Below, piece after piece: positions 1-5,689 of a DNA stretch of 5,689 nt. Location of the stretch: NCBI GenBank assembly GCA_937952445.1, contig CALGAA010000281.1, forward strand, positions 1-5,689, in the 5' to 3' direction. The DNA is from an uncultured Bacteroidota bacterium (GTDB taxonomy: Bacteria > Bacteroidota > Bacteroidia > Chitinophagales > Saprospiraceae). The notes under the pieces are model-generated. The model made no database searches and was not told where the DNA came from. It was given only the letters and a program-made list of their open reading frames with translations. Numbering within the stretch: position 1 is the stretch's first letter; the number at the start of each line of letters is the position of its first letter. The position numbers and the translations under genes are program-made.

Positions 1-963
1 TTAGCAAACGAAGGTGTGGGAACTTTCAGTTTTGATATTTACGAGAACGCTGCTCAACCAGTTCCTTTTATGGAAGGGCAACAAGCTGGAATTTCGCTCA
101 CTTTAACCTATATCAGTCTACAAGATGGATTAAATAGCATATCAGGATATGAACCATATTTTGCAGTTGCTGTAAATCCTTATAACACAACTGAAAACGA
201 TCAGCAAATATTTTTGTCTCAAATCCAGGATATTCCAGCTGATGCTTATTTGAAAGTTATAATGAATATTGAGGTAAGGGCGGATTCCGATGCTACAGCA
301 CCCAAAAATGGAGGAGCCGTTAATCTTGAACCTGCGGGTACACAGGGCGGTTTTGGAGCAGATTTCACTGATATATTCACGTATACATGTTATAAACCAT
401 TTGAAGAATACACAGAGGGAAGTGCATGCTATCAATTACTCCCCATCGAACTACTCCATTTCAAAGCAATCCCCGGGAAATCTGACGTGAAACTGGAATG
501 GAAGACCGCGACGGAGCTCAACAACAGCCATTTTGAGATCCAGCGGTCGGCAGATGGACGCCATTACCAAACCATTGGGCAGGTCGCCGGCCATGGAACC
601 ACCAGTGAAGTCATCTCGTATTCCTTCCTGGACAACCAACCACTAAACGGCAAAAACCATTACCGACTCAAGCAAGTCGACTTCGACGGTTCGTTCGAAT
701 ACAGTCCGGTCAAACAGGTGGAACTTTCCGGGCAAAGCCATTTGATCATTTATCCCAATCCGGCTGAAATAGGTTCCGAAGTGACAATCCGGGGTCAGGA
801 AATCCGGGAAGTCAAGGTGTATGACATGTTGGGAAAACTGTTTATCCATGAGGAATATAACCGACCTGCACACGAAGTAAAATTATCTTCCTCCAAGTTA
901 CCCAGGGGGATGTACATTACACGGATTAATAATATGTCCGAAAAACGTTTAGTCATCAATTAG
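1..963 (+). CDS. Secreted protein with T9SS type A sorting domain (5' part missing)
   Basis: The frame is open from base 1 and ends at TAG 961-963, giving 320 visible residues without a signal peptide, so the true start lies left of the window. A GTG at 16 is in frame but is followed directly by beta-strand-like sequence, so I do not take it as the start. Residues 1-145 form an unrecognised beta-rich region with two Cys near its end. Residues 147-240 match a module very common in Bacteroidota secreted proteins: LPIELLHFKA, then LEWKTATELNNSHFEIQRS, then HYRLKQVDFDGSFEYS. Residues 248-320 are a type A T9SS sorting domain (YPNPAE, VKVYDMLGKL, LPRGMYITRI, ending RLVIN). The product is inferred to be exported by Sec, moved through the outer membrane by T9SS and cleaved or anchored at the surface. 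Its biochemical role cannot be read. GC rises from about 37% to about 53% near base 436, where the conserved module begins. Confidence 0.9.
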   Translation, partial: LANEGVGTFSFDIYENAAQPVPFMEGQQAGISLTLTYISLQDGLNSISGYEPYFAVAVNPYNTTENDQQIFLSQIQDIPADAYLKVIMNIEVRADSDATAPKNGGAVNLEPAGTQGGFGADFTDIFTYTCYKPFEEYTEGSACYQLLPIELLHFKAIPGKSDVKLEWKTATELNNSHFEIQRSADGRHYQTIGQVAGHGTTSEVISYSFLDNQPLNGKNHYRLKQVDFDGSFEYSPVKQVELSGQSHLIIYPNPAEIGSEVTIRGQEIREVKVYDMLGKLFIHEEYNRPAHEVKLSSSKLPRGMYITRINNMSEKRLVIN

Positions 964-981
964 CAATATTACAATTGGTAG

Positions 982-1010
982 TAAAGCCGGCGGAAATTCC
1001 GCCGGCTTTA
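982..1010 (+). terminator. Rho-independent terminator after the first T9SS gene
   Basis: A perfect inverted repeat lies 18 bp after the stop codon. The 12-bp arms TAAAGCCGGCGG (982-993) and CCGCCGGCTTTA (999-1010) flank a 5-nt AAATT loop and could even zip to 14 bp. The right arm runs into TTATTT, a T-rich tail. The stem is symmetrical, so some termination from the minus strand is possible, but the minus-strand tail (CTTTACTACC) is poor in T. Confidence 0.85.
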
Positions 1011-1030
1011 TTATTTACCCCGATCCGTCC

Positions 1031-1387
1031 GAAAACCCCACCAAAATTTCCATCCAAACGTTTTTCCCAAATCCCGGCCTCTATTCGATCCAGCGAACGA
1101 GCATTGTCAGTACCAACCACCAAGGCCCGGACCATGGTGGACGGCACCTCAAAGGTGCCTTTCACCTGATCCCTCCCCACCCAGGAAAAAACCCCCTGAT
1201 TTTTTTCTTCAAAAATGTTTTCGCCAAATCCCGCCCTTCCGCTCGATCCAGCGTACGAGCACTGTCAAGTACCAACCACCAAGGCCCGGGCCACGGTGGA
1301 CGGCACCTCAAAGGAGCCTTTCACCTCATCCCTCCCCACCCAGAAACCCCCGATATTTGACCTCATCGAAAATATTTGCGTCCTAAC
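1031..1387. repeat. Intergenic tandem repeat, about 2.3 units of ~158 bp
   Basis: Two full units (about 1031-1184 and 1185-1343) are followed by a diverged partial third (1344-1387). The best-conserved core, 1110-1184 against 1269-1343, differs by my hand count at 4 of 75 positions with no gap (offset 159). The left part of each unit (CCAAATCCCG, then CGATCCAGCG and ACGAGCA) is more diverged, with offsets drifting from 157 to 159. Each core holds short inverted repeats. CCACC pairs with GGTGG in both copies. GGCACCT/AGGTGCC at 1143-1159 is perfect in the first copy, but its second-copy equivalent has a mismatch. The second copy also has a perfect GGCCCGGGCC palindrome at 1283-1292. Short frames are open on both strands, but the core differences change amino acids either way, and a 1-nt indel puts a stop in the minus-strand frame of copy two. 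It is therefore more likely a non-coding or decayed repeat family than a gene. Origin unknown. Confidence 0.8.
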
Positions 1388-1392
1388 ACTTC

Positions 1393-1524
1393 TCAGTCTT
1401 TACCATAAAAAATGGTATTGTCCGAGCCATAGTACAATGTTTTGATTCCGCGCAGAAGCATCTGTGCCCCGATCTCACTTGAGATTACGCTCCAGGGCAT
1501 AGAAGAACACGTATTATTTATCAT
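1393..1524 (-). CDS. Possible 43-aa small protein or gene remnant
   Basis: On the minus strand an ATG at 1524-1522 opens a 43-codon frame ending at TGA (1395-1393). A second in-frame ATG lies at 1500-1498. The reading from that second Met begins MPWSVISSEIGAQMLL and ends NTIFYGKD, with a protein-like mix of hydrophobic, charged and aromatic residues. GC is about 53% over 1441-1500 but only about 22% just upstream (1501-1560), so a composition edge falls near the possible starts. The sequence before the first ATG is AT-rich, as is common at Bacteroidota starts. I do not recognise the family. There is no paralogue or operon partner in the window, and the frame overlaps the 1461-1503 stem-loop. 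It could be a real small gene, a fragment of a lost gene or chance. Confidence 0.25.
   Translation of the reverse strand: MINNTCSSMPWSVISSEIGAQMLLRGIKTLYYGSDNTIFYGKD
1461..1503. other. Stem-loop with nested hairpin
   Basis: TCTGTGCCC (1461-1469) can pair with GGGCATAGA (1495-1503) over nine positions, including one G-T wobble. Inside the loop ATCTC (1472-1476) pairs with GAGAT (1481-1485) around ACTT. No T-run follows on the plus strand, so it is not a typical terminator. It may be a structured transcript segment, part of a repeat, or a by-product of the overlapping minus-strand frame. Confidence 0.4.
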
Positions 1525-1913
1525 AATAATTTGTTAATTTTCTTATATGACTCAAAGTCAAGCATTTCTTGTCTAAAAAATCATTGACGCCTGCCGGAAA
1601 TCGCACCCCGACTACTTTTACTGGTATATCAATCGATTATAGGCAAAATTTTATTTTGGAACTCGTAATATTTTGACCCGCGTTCAAATTTTGTCGATTT
1701 TCTTTTCAGTTTAAACACAAATAAAGCCTCAAACGAGTTACATCTTTTCAAATTTCATTATTACATATGATGAAAAAAATTTATCTTCAAGGCACCACGG
1801 GCTAAACCAACACAAGCACAAAGCTATGCCCCCGGGAGTGTCATGCTTCCATTGTATGGGGTTTTTATATGCAAGACAAAATTTTGATTTTGATTATTAA
1901 AACCTTAATTATT
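1525..1913. other. AT-rich leader region upstream of the large adhesin gene
   Basis: This stretch contains no convincing gene. It is mostly AT-rich, with two GC-richer patches at about 1585-1615 and 1790-1860. Small palindromes are visible: TGACT-CAA-AGTCA at 1548-1560 and GTTTAAAC just after 1700. I looked for the Bacteroidota promoter pattern (TTG near -33, TAnnTTTG near -7) and found only imperfect matches such as TAATATTTTG near 1667, so I call no promoter. The promoter and 5' UTR of the 1914 gene must lie here if the gene is expressed by itself. Confidence 0.5.
1767..1805 (+). other. 12-codon frame resembling an aborted gene start
   Basis: Two consecutive ATGs (1767, 1770) open MMKKIYLQGTTG, then TAA at 1803-1805. 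The AT-rich lead-in and MKKIYL start look like the first codons of a Bacteroidota secreted protein, but the frame stops where a GC-rich patch begins. It could be a leader peptide, the stub of a gene interrupted by an insertion, or chance. Confidence 0.2.
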
Positions 1914-4900
1914 ATGAAGCAAGCACTACTTTTTTTCATTTCTTATTTTGCATTTGTGATTGGAAGTTCGGGAACGGATTTACCAGGCCATGATGCGGAG
2001 TTGCCGTTGCCCCTTGATATTGTTATTCCCCTTGTGGATGACGTGAGTTGCCACGGCGAAAGCGACGGATCCGCCACCATCATCATCACGGGGCTGTCCA
2101 CGTTGAGGTCATATTCCTACGAAGTAACCAATGCTTCCGGTGATGTCATCGATTCAGGCGACAAGGCATTGCTGGCCAATCTCATCGGGAATCTTCTTAA
2201 TCTGGATCTGGGGTTGACCATTCGGGTGGAAGATTTACCGGCTGGAACCTATACCTTCAAATGGACCACCTATCCTTTATTGCCCCTGGGATCTCCCACC
2301 GTTGATTCAATTAATTTCACGGTAGAAGAACCCGAAGCTCTGGAGATTATCGACCTCAATATCGATCACGTATTGAGCTGTATCGATCCCACAGGATCCA
2401 TCGAGATCATTACCTCCGGAGGTACTGGAGGTCTTTTGGGGATTCTCAATTTAGGTCAAATTCTCAATCTGGGGGAAAATGGCAATACGATTACTGACCT
2501 GACGGAAGGTATATATTCCATCATTATCGAGGATGAAAACGGCTGCAGCGATACAGCCAGTGCAGAGGTCAAAAGCCTGATCGAGCTCCCCAATCTGAAC
2601 ATAACCGGTGGGTTGGAACTTGGTTGCCACGATCTCATCGACCTCAATATCTCCACAGCAGATGGAGTAGAACTGACAGTCGATGTCCCGGAGCTCGAAA
2701 CGGACGTCGAAATTCTCGGTGAAACATTCCAGGTCAACACCCCCGGTATCTATAAATTTACCGCATTGGATCCCCTCACTGGATGTGTATCCACCCAGGA
2801 AGTGGAAGTGACCGCAGATGTAAAGATCCCTTTGCTCGATGCTGGCACAGATCGGATTCTCGGATGTCTGGATAATCTCCAGTTGGAAGCAGTGACCGAC
2901 GCCACCTCTATCATCTGGGAAAATCTGAGTGGTAATGTATTATCAAACACTAAAATTTTGGAAGTAGCAGCACCAGGTACCTACGTCGCCGTCGCCTCCA
3001 ACCCCATCACAGGCTGTGTAGCGCGGGATACGGTCATCGTCAGCCCGGGTGATGACGGCAACAATTCTATTTTGAATTTTGAGGCCGGAGTCGTCTACGA
3101 TATGGGATGCCTGAACGTAGCAGATCTGGTGATTCTGAACAACGATGGGATCAACCTTCATTTTGATGTCCTGGGGGATGCAGGAAAAATAATCGCAGGC
3201 GACGACAACAAACTGACTATCGGTGCTCCGGGTACGTACATTGCGACCGGAGTCAGCCTGGTCACGCAGTGCCTGGTGGCCGATACCATTACGGTTACCG
3301 CAAATGTCTCCATCGGCAAAATCGATATCGAGCAGGATACTGCTTTCCTGGACTGCAACGGAACTGCGGTCATTACGGCAGATGACAGCGATCTCGGACT
3401 CGGTGCCAATGTACAGATTCTTTGGGAGGTCATCGAAGGGGACGTTATCATCAATAACGATGGAACGACTGCCACCGTACAGGGAGTAGGCGTGGTAGCG
3501 GTGGTAGCCACTGATCTGATCAAACAATGTACCACTTCCGACACCGTAGTGATCGTCAATCCCGGTGAGGTGGATGCAACCGCCAACGTAACCAATGAAA
3601 TATGCGCCGGAGCTGCAAATGGATCGATCGATCTGACCGTAACCGGAGGCCTGGCCCCTTATACCTACGCCTGGTCCAACGGGGCCACGACGCAAGACAT
3701 CGCCAATTTAACGCCCGGCACCTATTCTGTGGAAATTACGGACAGCCGGGGGTGTTCAGGCGAGTTTAGTTTTACGGTAGCTCCGCCCTCTCAGCCCAAT
3801 ATCCATATTGAGGTCAACAAAGAAGATGGTGAGACCTATGTACTTGAAGCGCAAATTGAAGGCGGTGAAGGACCTTTTACTTACGCCTGGAGTACCGGGA
3901 GTACGGCTTCCAGTATCACCGCAGGTCCCGGAAATTATGCACTCACCGTGACCGATGCCAATGGCTGTAACCATTCGACAAGCATCCAAATTTCGGCTGA
4001 TCCGGAAGATCCTGAAGATCCCGAAGACCCTGAAGATCCTGAGGACCCGGAAGATCCCGAAGACCCAGAAGATCCTGAAGACCCTGAGGATCCGGAAGAT
4101 CCAACGGATTCCTGCAGTTTGGAAATCGAGATCGTGACCACATTTTCTTCTGAAACACAAAGCGGAACAGCCCAGGTCTTTGTTTCCGGCGGCACAGCTC
4201 CGTACAGCTTTCAATGGAGTACGGGCGATACGCTCCCACAGGTTACTGGATTGGACACAGGCACATATGTCCTGATAATCAGCGATTCAGAAACCTGCGC
4301 AGATACAATTTCGGTGGAAATCGAAATGGATCCGGATGATGGCGATGATGAAGGATGTCCCGGGGACATTGTCGTGGATCAATGCAATGCTGTTGTCCAT
4401 TTTTCAGAACCCGCGGTCGATTCCGAACTGGATTATACCATTACCCAAATCGAAGGGATGTGCAGTGGAAGCGTATTCCCTGTTGGAACGACCACGATCA
4501 CGTATTTCATCCTCTACGAAAATGGCGATTACGAACTGTGCAGTTTCAACATCGTCGTTCTGCCGGTCGAACTCGATCTTGAAATCACCATGCCGACCTG
4601 TTATGATGCAACAGACGGCGAAGTGGTCATCAATGTTCCCGATCCGGAATCCCAGTATTATTTGTTCTGGAACGACGAAAAAATTCAGCAGGGCGATACG
4701 ATTTCCAATCTCGGTGCTGGCAGCTATAAACTGATCGGAATGGATGAAAACGGGTGCATCATCAACGAAGAGGTGATCCTCGATCAACCGGATTCGCTGT
4801 TCTTAATGGATGGTATGGTCGTTAATAGCAGCGACAGCCTTACGGATGGCCAGGTACACATCACCGTGGCAGGGGGCACTTATCCCTATACTTACGAATG

Positions 4901-5333
4901 GCAGGGTCCGAATGGATTCTCTTCTTCTCAGGAGGATCTTTACAACGTGCCCAACGGAGAATATACCCTGACGGTGGTGGATGCGAATGGATGTACCCTT
5001 GTCGTGGGACCATTCCTCCTTGAAGGGGACGGTGAAACCGGCATTATCGCCAGTGAATCACCGAAATTTGAACACGGCCTTTTTGCTGATCAGGTCAAAG
5101 TATTCCCCAATCCATCGGAAGGATTGATATCCCTGGATGTCAATTTGATAAACGATTCGGATTTCAATGTATTTATATACAATAGTCTGGGTCAGTTGGT
5201 GAAAGAAACCAAATTTGGAAAAGTTCAAAAATCGACGATCGATCTCAATCTATCAGAGCTGAACAAAGGAACGTATTATCTGCACATCCAAACCAATGGG
5301 GGTGTGCTGACCAAAGCGATCTCGCTGTTTTAG
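1914..5333 (+). CDS. Large T9SS-exported modular surface protein (SprB/PKD-like repeats, HYR)
   Basis: The frame gives 1139 residues from ATG 1914 to TAG 5331-5333. I prefer 1914 because it begins MKQALLFFISYFAF, a clean signal peptide of about 19 residues after an AT-rich leader. An in-frame ATG at 1869 would add 15 residues. Approximate domains: SprB-like 44-137 and 142-220; PKD-like 225-303, 304-377, 379-465 and 466-549; a classic SprB repeat 553-625 (GGLAPYTYAWSNGATTQDI, LTPGTYSVEITD, GC); a second 628-695; an acidic DPE linker 696-730; SprB 732-812; HYR-like 815-882 (starts CPGDIVV, contains FPVGTTTITY, then CSFNIVV); SprB-like 887-961 and 962-1044; T9SS type A sorting domain 1061-1139 (VFPNPSEG, VFIYNSLGQLV, LNKGTYYLHI). 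Most modules have one Cys early and one in a late GC or QC motif, suggesting a disulfide per module. No catalytic domain is visible. SprB of Flavobacterium is a gliding adhesin, so adhesion is the likely role, but that is inference. The gene is probably monocistronic, with a terminator 28 bp downstream. Confidence 0.93.
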   Translation: MKQALLFFISYFAFVIGSSGTDLPGHDAELPLPLDIVIPLVDDVSCHGESDGSATIIITGLSTLRSYSYEVTNASGDVIDSGDKALLANLIGNLLNLDLGLTIRVEDLPAGTYTFKWTTYPLLPLGSPTVDSINFTVEEPEALEIIDLNIDHVLSCIDPTGSIEIITSGGTGGLLGILNLGQILNLGENGNTITDLTEGIYSIIIEDENGCSDTASAEVKSLIELPNLNITGGLELGCHDLIDLNISTADGVELTVDVPELETDVEILGETFQVNTPGIYKFTALDPLTGCVSTQEVEVTADVKIPLLDAGTDRILGCLDNLQLEAVTDATSIIWENLSGNVLSNTKILEVAAPGTYVAVASNPITGCVARDTVIVSPGDDGNNSILNFEAGVVYDMGCLNVADLVILNNDGINLHFDVLGDAGKIIAGDDNKLTIGAPGTYIATGVSLVTQCLVADTITVTANVSIGKIDIEQDTAFLDCNGTAVITADDSDLGLGANVQILWEVIEGDVIINNDGTTATVQGVGVVAVVATDLIKQCTTSDTVVIVNPGEVDATANVTNEICAGAANGSIDLTVTGGLAPYTYAWSNGATTQDIANLTPGTYSVEITDSRGCSGEFSFTVAPPSQPNIHIEVNKEDGETYVLEAQIEGGEGPFTYAWSTGSTASSITAGPGNYALTVTDANGCNHSTSIQISADPEDPEDPEDPEDPEDPEDPEDPEDPEDPEDPEDPTDSCSLEIEIVTTFSSETQSGTAQVFVSGGTAPYSFQWSTGDTLPQVTGLDTGTYVLIISDSETCADTISVEIEMDPDDGDDEGCPGDIVVDQCNAVVHFSEPAVDSELDYTITQIEGMCSGSVFPVGTTTITYFILYENGDYELCSFNIVVLPVELDLEITMPTCYDATDGEVVINVPDPESQYYLFWNDEKIQQGDTISNLGAGSYKLIGMDENGCIINEEVILDQPDSLFLMDGMVVNSSDSLTDGQVHITVAGGTYPYTYEWQGPNGFSSSQEDLYNVPNGEYTLTVVDANGCTLVVGPFLLEGDGETGIIASESPKFEHGLFADQVKVFPNPSEGLISLDVNLINDSDFNVFIYNSLGQLVKETKFGKVQKSTIDLNLSELNKGTYYLHIQTNGGVLTKAISLF
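3999..4103 (+). repeat. 9-bp coding minisatellite encoding an Asp-Pro-Glu linker
   Basis: Eleven uninterrupted DPE triplets plus a final DP (residues 696-730 of the large protein) are encoded by 9-bp units. All four Pro codons, both Glu codons and both Asp codons occur, so the units differ only at third positions. Units 1, 6 and 11 (counting from CCG at 4002) are identical, and GAG appears only in units 5 and 10, hinting at a 45-bp higher-order period. The segment carries 23 acidic residues in 35 and separates two SprB modules, so it is probably an extended, rigid, charged spacer. Confidence 0.95.
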
Positions 5334-5361
5334 TTTCGGGAAACGTTATATTAATTAGGCT

Positions 5362-5396
5362 AAACGGTGAACGTAAATTTGCGTTCACCGTTTTTT
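5362..5396 (+). terminator. Rho-independent terminator after the large adhesin gene
   Basis: AAACGGTGAACG (5362-5373) pairs perfectly with CGTTCACCGTTT (5382-5393) around an 8-nt loop, followed by T-rich sequence with six consecutive T at 5391-5396. It begins 28 bp after the stop. Because murF converges from the right and stops at 5440, the symmetrical stem may also help end murF transcription, though the minus-strand tail has only three T. Confidence 0.88.
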
Positions 5397-5439
5397 ATTC
5401 AAAACCGGTAACGGTAAGGAAAAATTCAGCCACCCACAC

Positions 5440-5689
5440 CTATCCCCGGATTAACCTCTCCAGGGCCATAAATCGGGACCCTTTTAATAAAATCGGGGCG
5501 CCTGCCGGCCACGTTTCCGTCTCCAAATCCATGACGTCTCTTACGTATCGAAAATCAGGGAACCGCTCCTCACCCACCCTCTTGAATTCTGAGCCCACCA
5601 GATACACATGATCAAACCCCAATTCTTCCACCAGTCGAAGGATGGATTCATGTTCTGGGCCTGCCACCTCACCGAGCTCCCCCATTTCT
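5440..5689 (-). CDS. murF: UDP-N-acetylmuramoyl-tripeptide--D-alanyl-D-alanine ligase, C-terminal end (partial)
   Basis: The last 82 residues and TAG stop (5442-5440) of a Mur ligase are present; the rest lies beyond the right edge. MurF is cytoplasmic and uses ATP to join D-Ala-D-Ala to the UDP-MurNAc-tripeptide, completing the pentapeptide precursor of peptidoglycan. The visible part fits the C-terminal domain: EMGELGEVAGPEHESI matches the family's D-M-x-E-L-G...H segment that opens this domain, and ILLKGSRFMALERL matches the closing hydrophobic-x-K-G-S-R...LE motif. The Met at 5685 is internal to the first motif (a Glu codon precedes it at the window edge), so it is not the start. The full family protein is about 430-460 residues, so about four fifths is missing. 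The ATP-binding and substrate motifs cannot be checked. The gene is convergent with the adhesin gene, with 106 bp between stops, and belongs functionally to cell-wall synthesis rather than to the T9SS genes. Confidence 0.9.
   Translation of the reverse strand, partial: EMGELGEVAGPEHESILRLVEELGFDHVYLVGSEFKRVGEERFPDFRYVRDVMDLETETWPAGAPILLKGSRFMALERLIRG

Noticed and set aside
16..18. GTG as a start codon for the first gene
   Set aside because: The frame is open to base 1, no signal peptide follows, and the product needs one for T9SS export; the gene is more simply cut by the window edge.
956..1180. 74-aa minus-strand frame
   Set aside because: It runs through the terminator hairpin and the tandem repeat, and its repeat copy is broken by a stop; it is a by-product of the repeat.
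1031..1387. CRISPR array
   Set aside because: Units are ~158 bp and similar throughout rather than short identical repeats with unique spacers, and no cas gene is present.
975..1445. Two short plus-strand frames (975-1169, 1215-1445)
   Set aside because: Their only similarity to each other is the tandem repeat core, and one begins inside a terminator; no independent sign of coding.
1869..1913. Upstream ATG 1869 as start of the large protein
   Set aside because: It would place 15 residues with a Lys-Thr break before a well-formed signal peptide at 1914; not excluded, but less likely.
2943..3695. 250-aa minus-strand frame
   Set aside because: It is antisense to well-defined PKD-like and SprB modules; GC-rich codon use leaves the opposite strand open.
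3756..4239. Minus-strand frames with Gly-Ser-Ser or Arg-Ile-Phe type repeats
   Set aside because: They are the complement of the DPE array, which lacks stops in every frame because of its 9-bp period.
5683..5685. ATG on the minus strand as start of an 81-aa protein
   Set aside because: It lies inside a MurF motif and the frame remains open to the window edge.

Overview
The window looks like a piece of a Bacteroidota chromosome, probably from the Saprospiria/Lewinella side of the phylum. That placement is inferred from protein style, not from a search. Both complete or near-complete plus-strand genes end in the type A C-terminal sorting domain of the type IX secretion system (T9SS), which is confined to Bacteroidota. 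The large protein is built from SprB-like and PKD-like beta-sandwich repeats typical of surface adhesins in this phylum.

Layout. Bases 1-963 hold the 3' part of a secreted T9SS cargo protein, open at the left window edge and followed by a strong hairpin terminator (982-1010). Bases 964-1913 are a long intergenic stretch. It contains about 2.3 tandem copies of a ~158-bp repeat (1031-1387), a small coding-like minus-strand frame (1393-1524) overlapping a stem-loop (1461-1503), an AT-rich tract, an abortive 12-codon frame (1767-1805) and a short GC island (1790-1860). Bases 1914-5333 encode a 1139-residue modular surface protein: signal peptide, two SprB-like modules, four PKD-like modules, two SprB-type modules, an acidic Asp-Pro-Glu linker, another SprB module, one HYR-like domain, two SprB-like modules and a T9SS sorting domain. 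A terminator follows at 5362-5396. The right edge (5440-5689, minus strand) holds the 3' end of murF, a cytoplasmic peptidoglycan-precursor ligase, convergent with the adhesin gene.

How the parts relate. The two T9SS genes have the same orientation but are separated by a terminator and about 950 bp, so they are probably not one operon. Both products should cross the inner membrane by Sec and the outer membrane by T9SS, then be anchored at the surface or released. murF is an unrelated housekeeping neighbour. I see no defence system, integrase, transposase, tRNA, rRNA or CRISPR array. The least ordinary parts are the repeat-rich intergenic region and the two-level repeat coding for the acidic linker.
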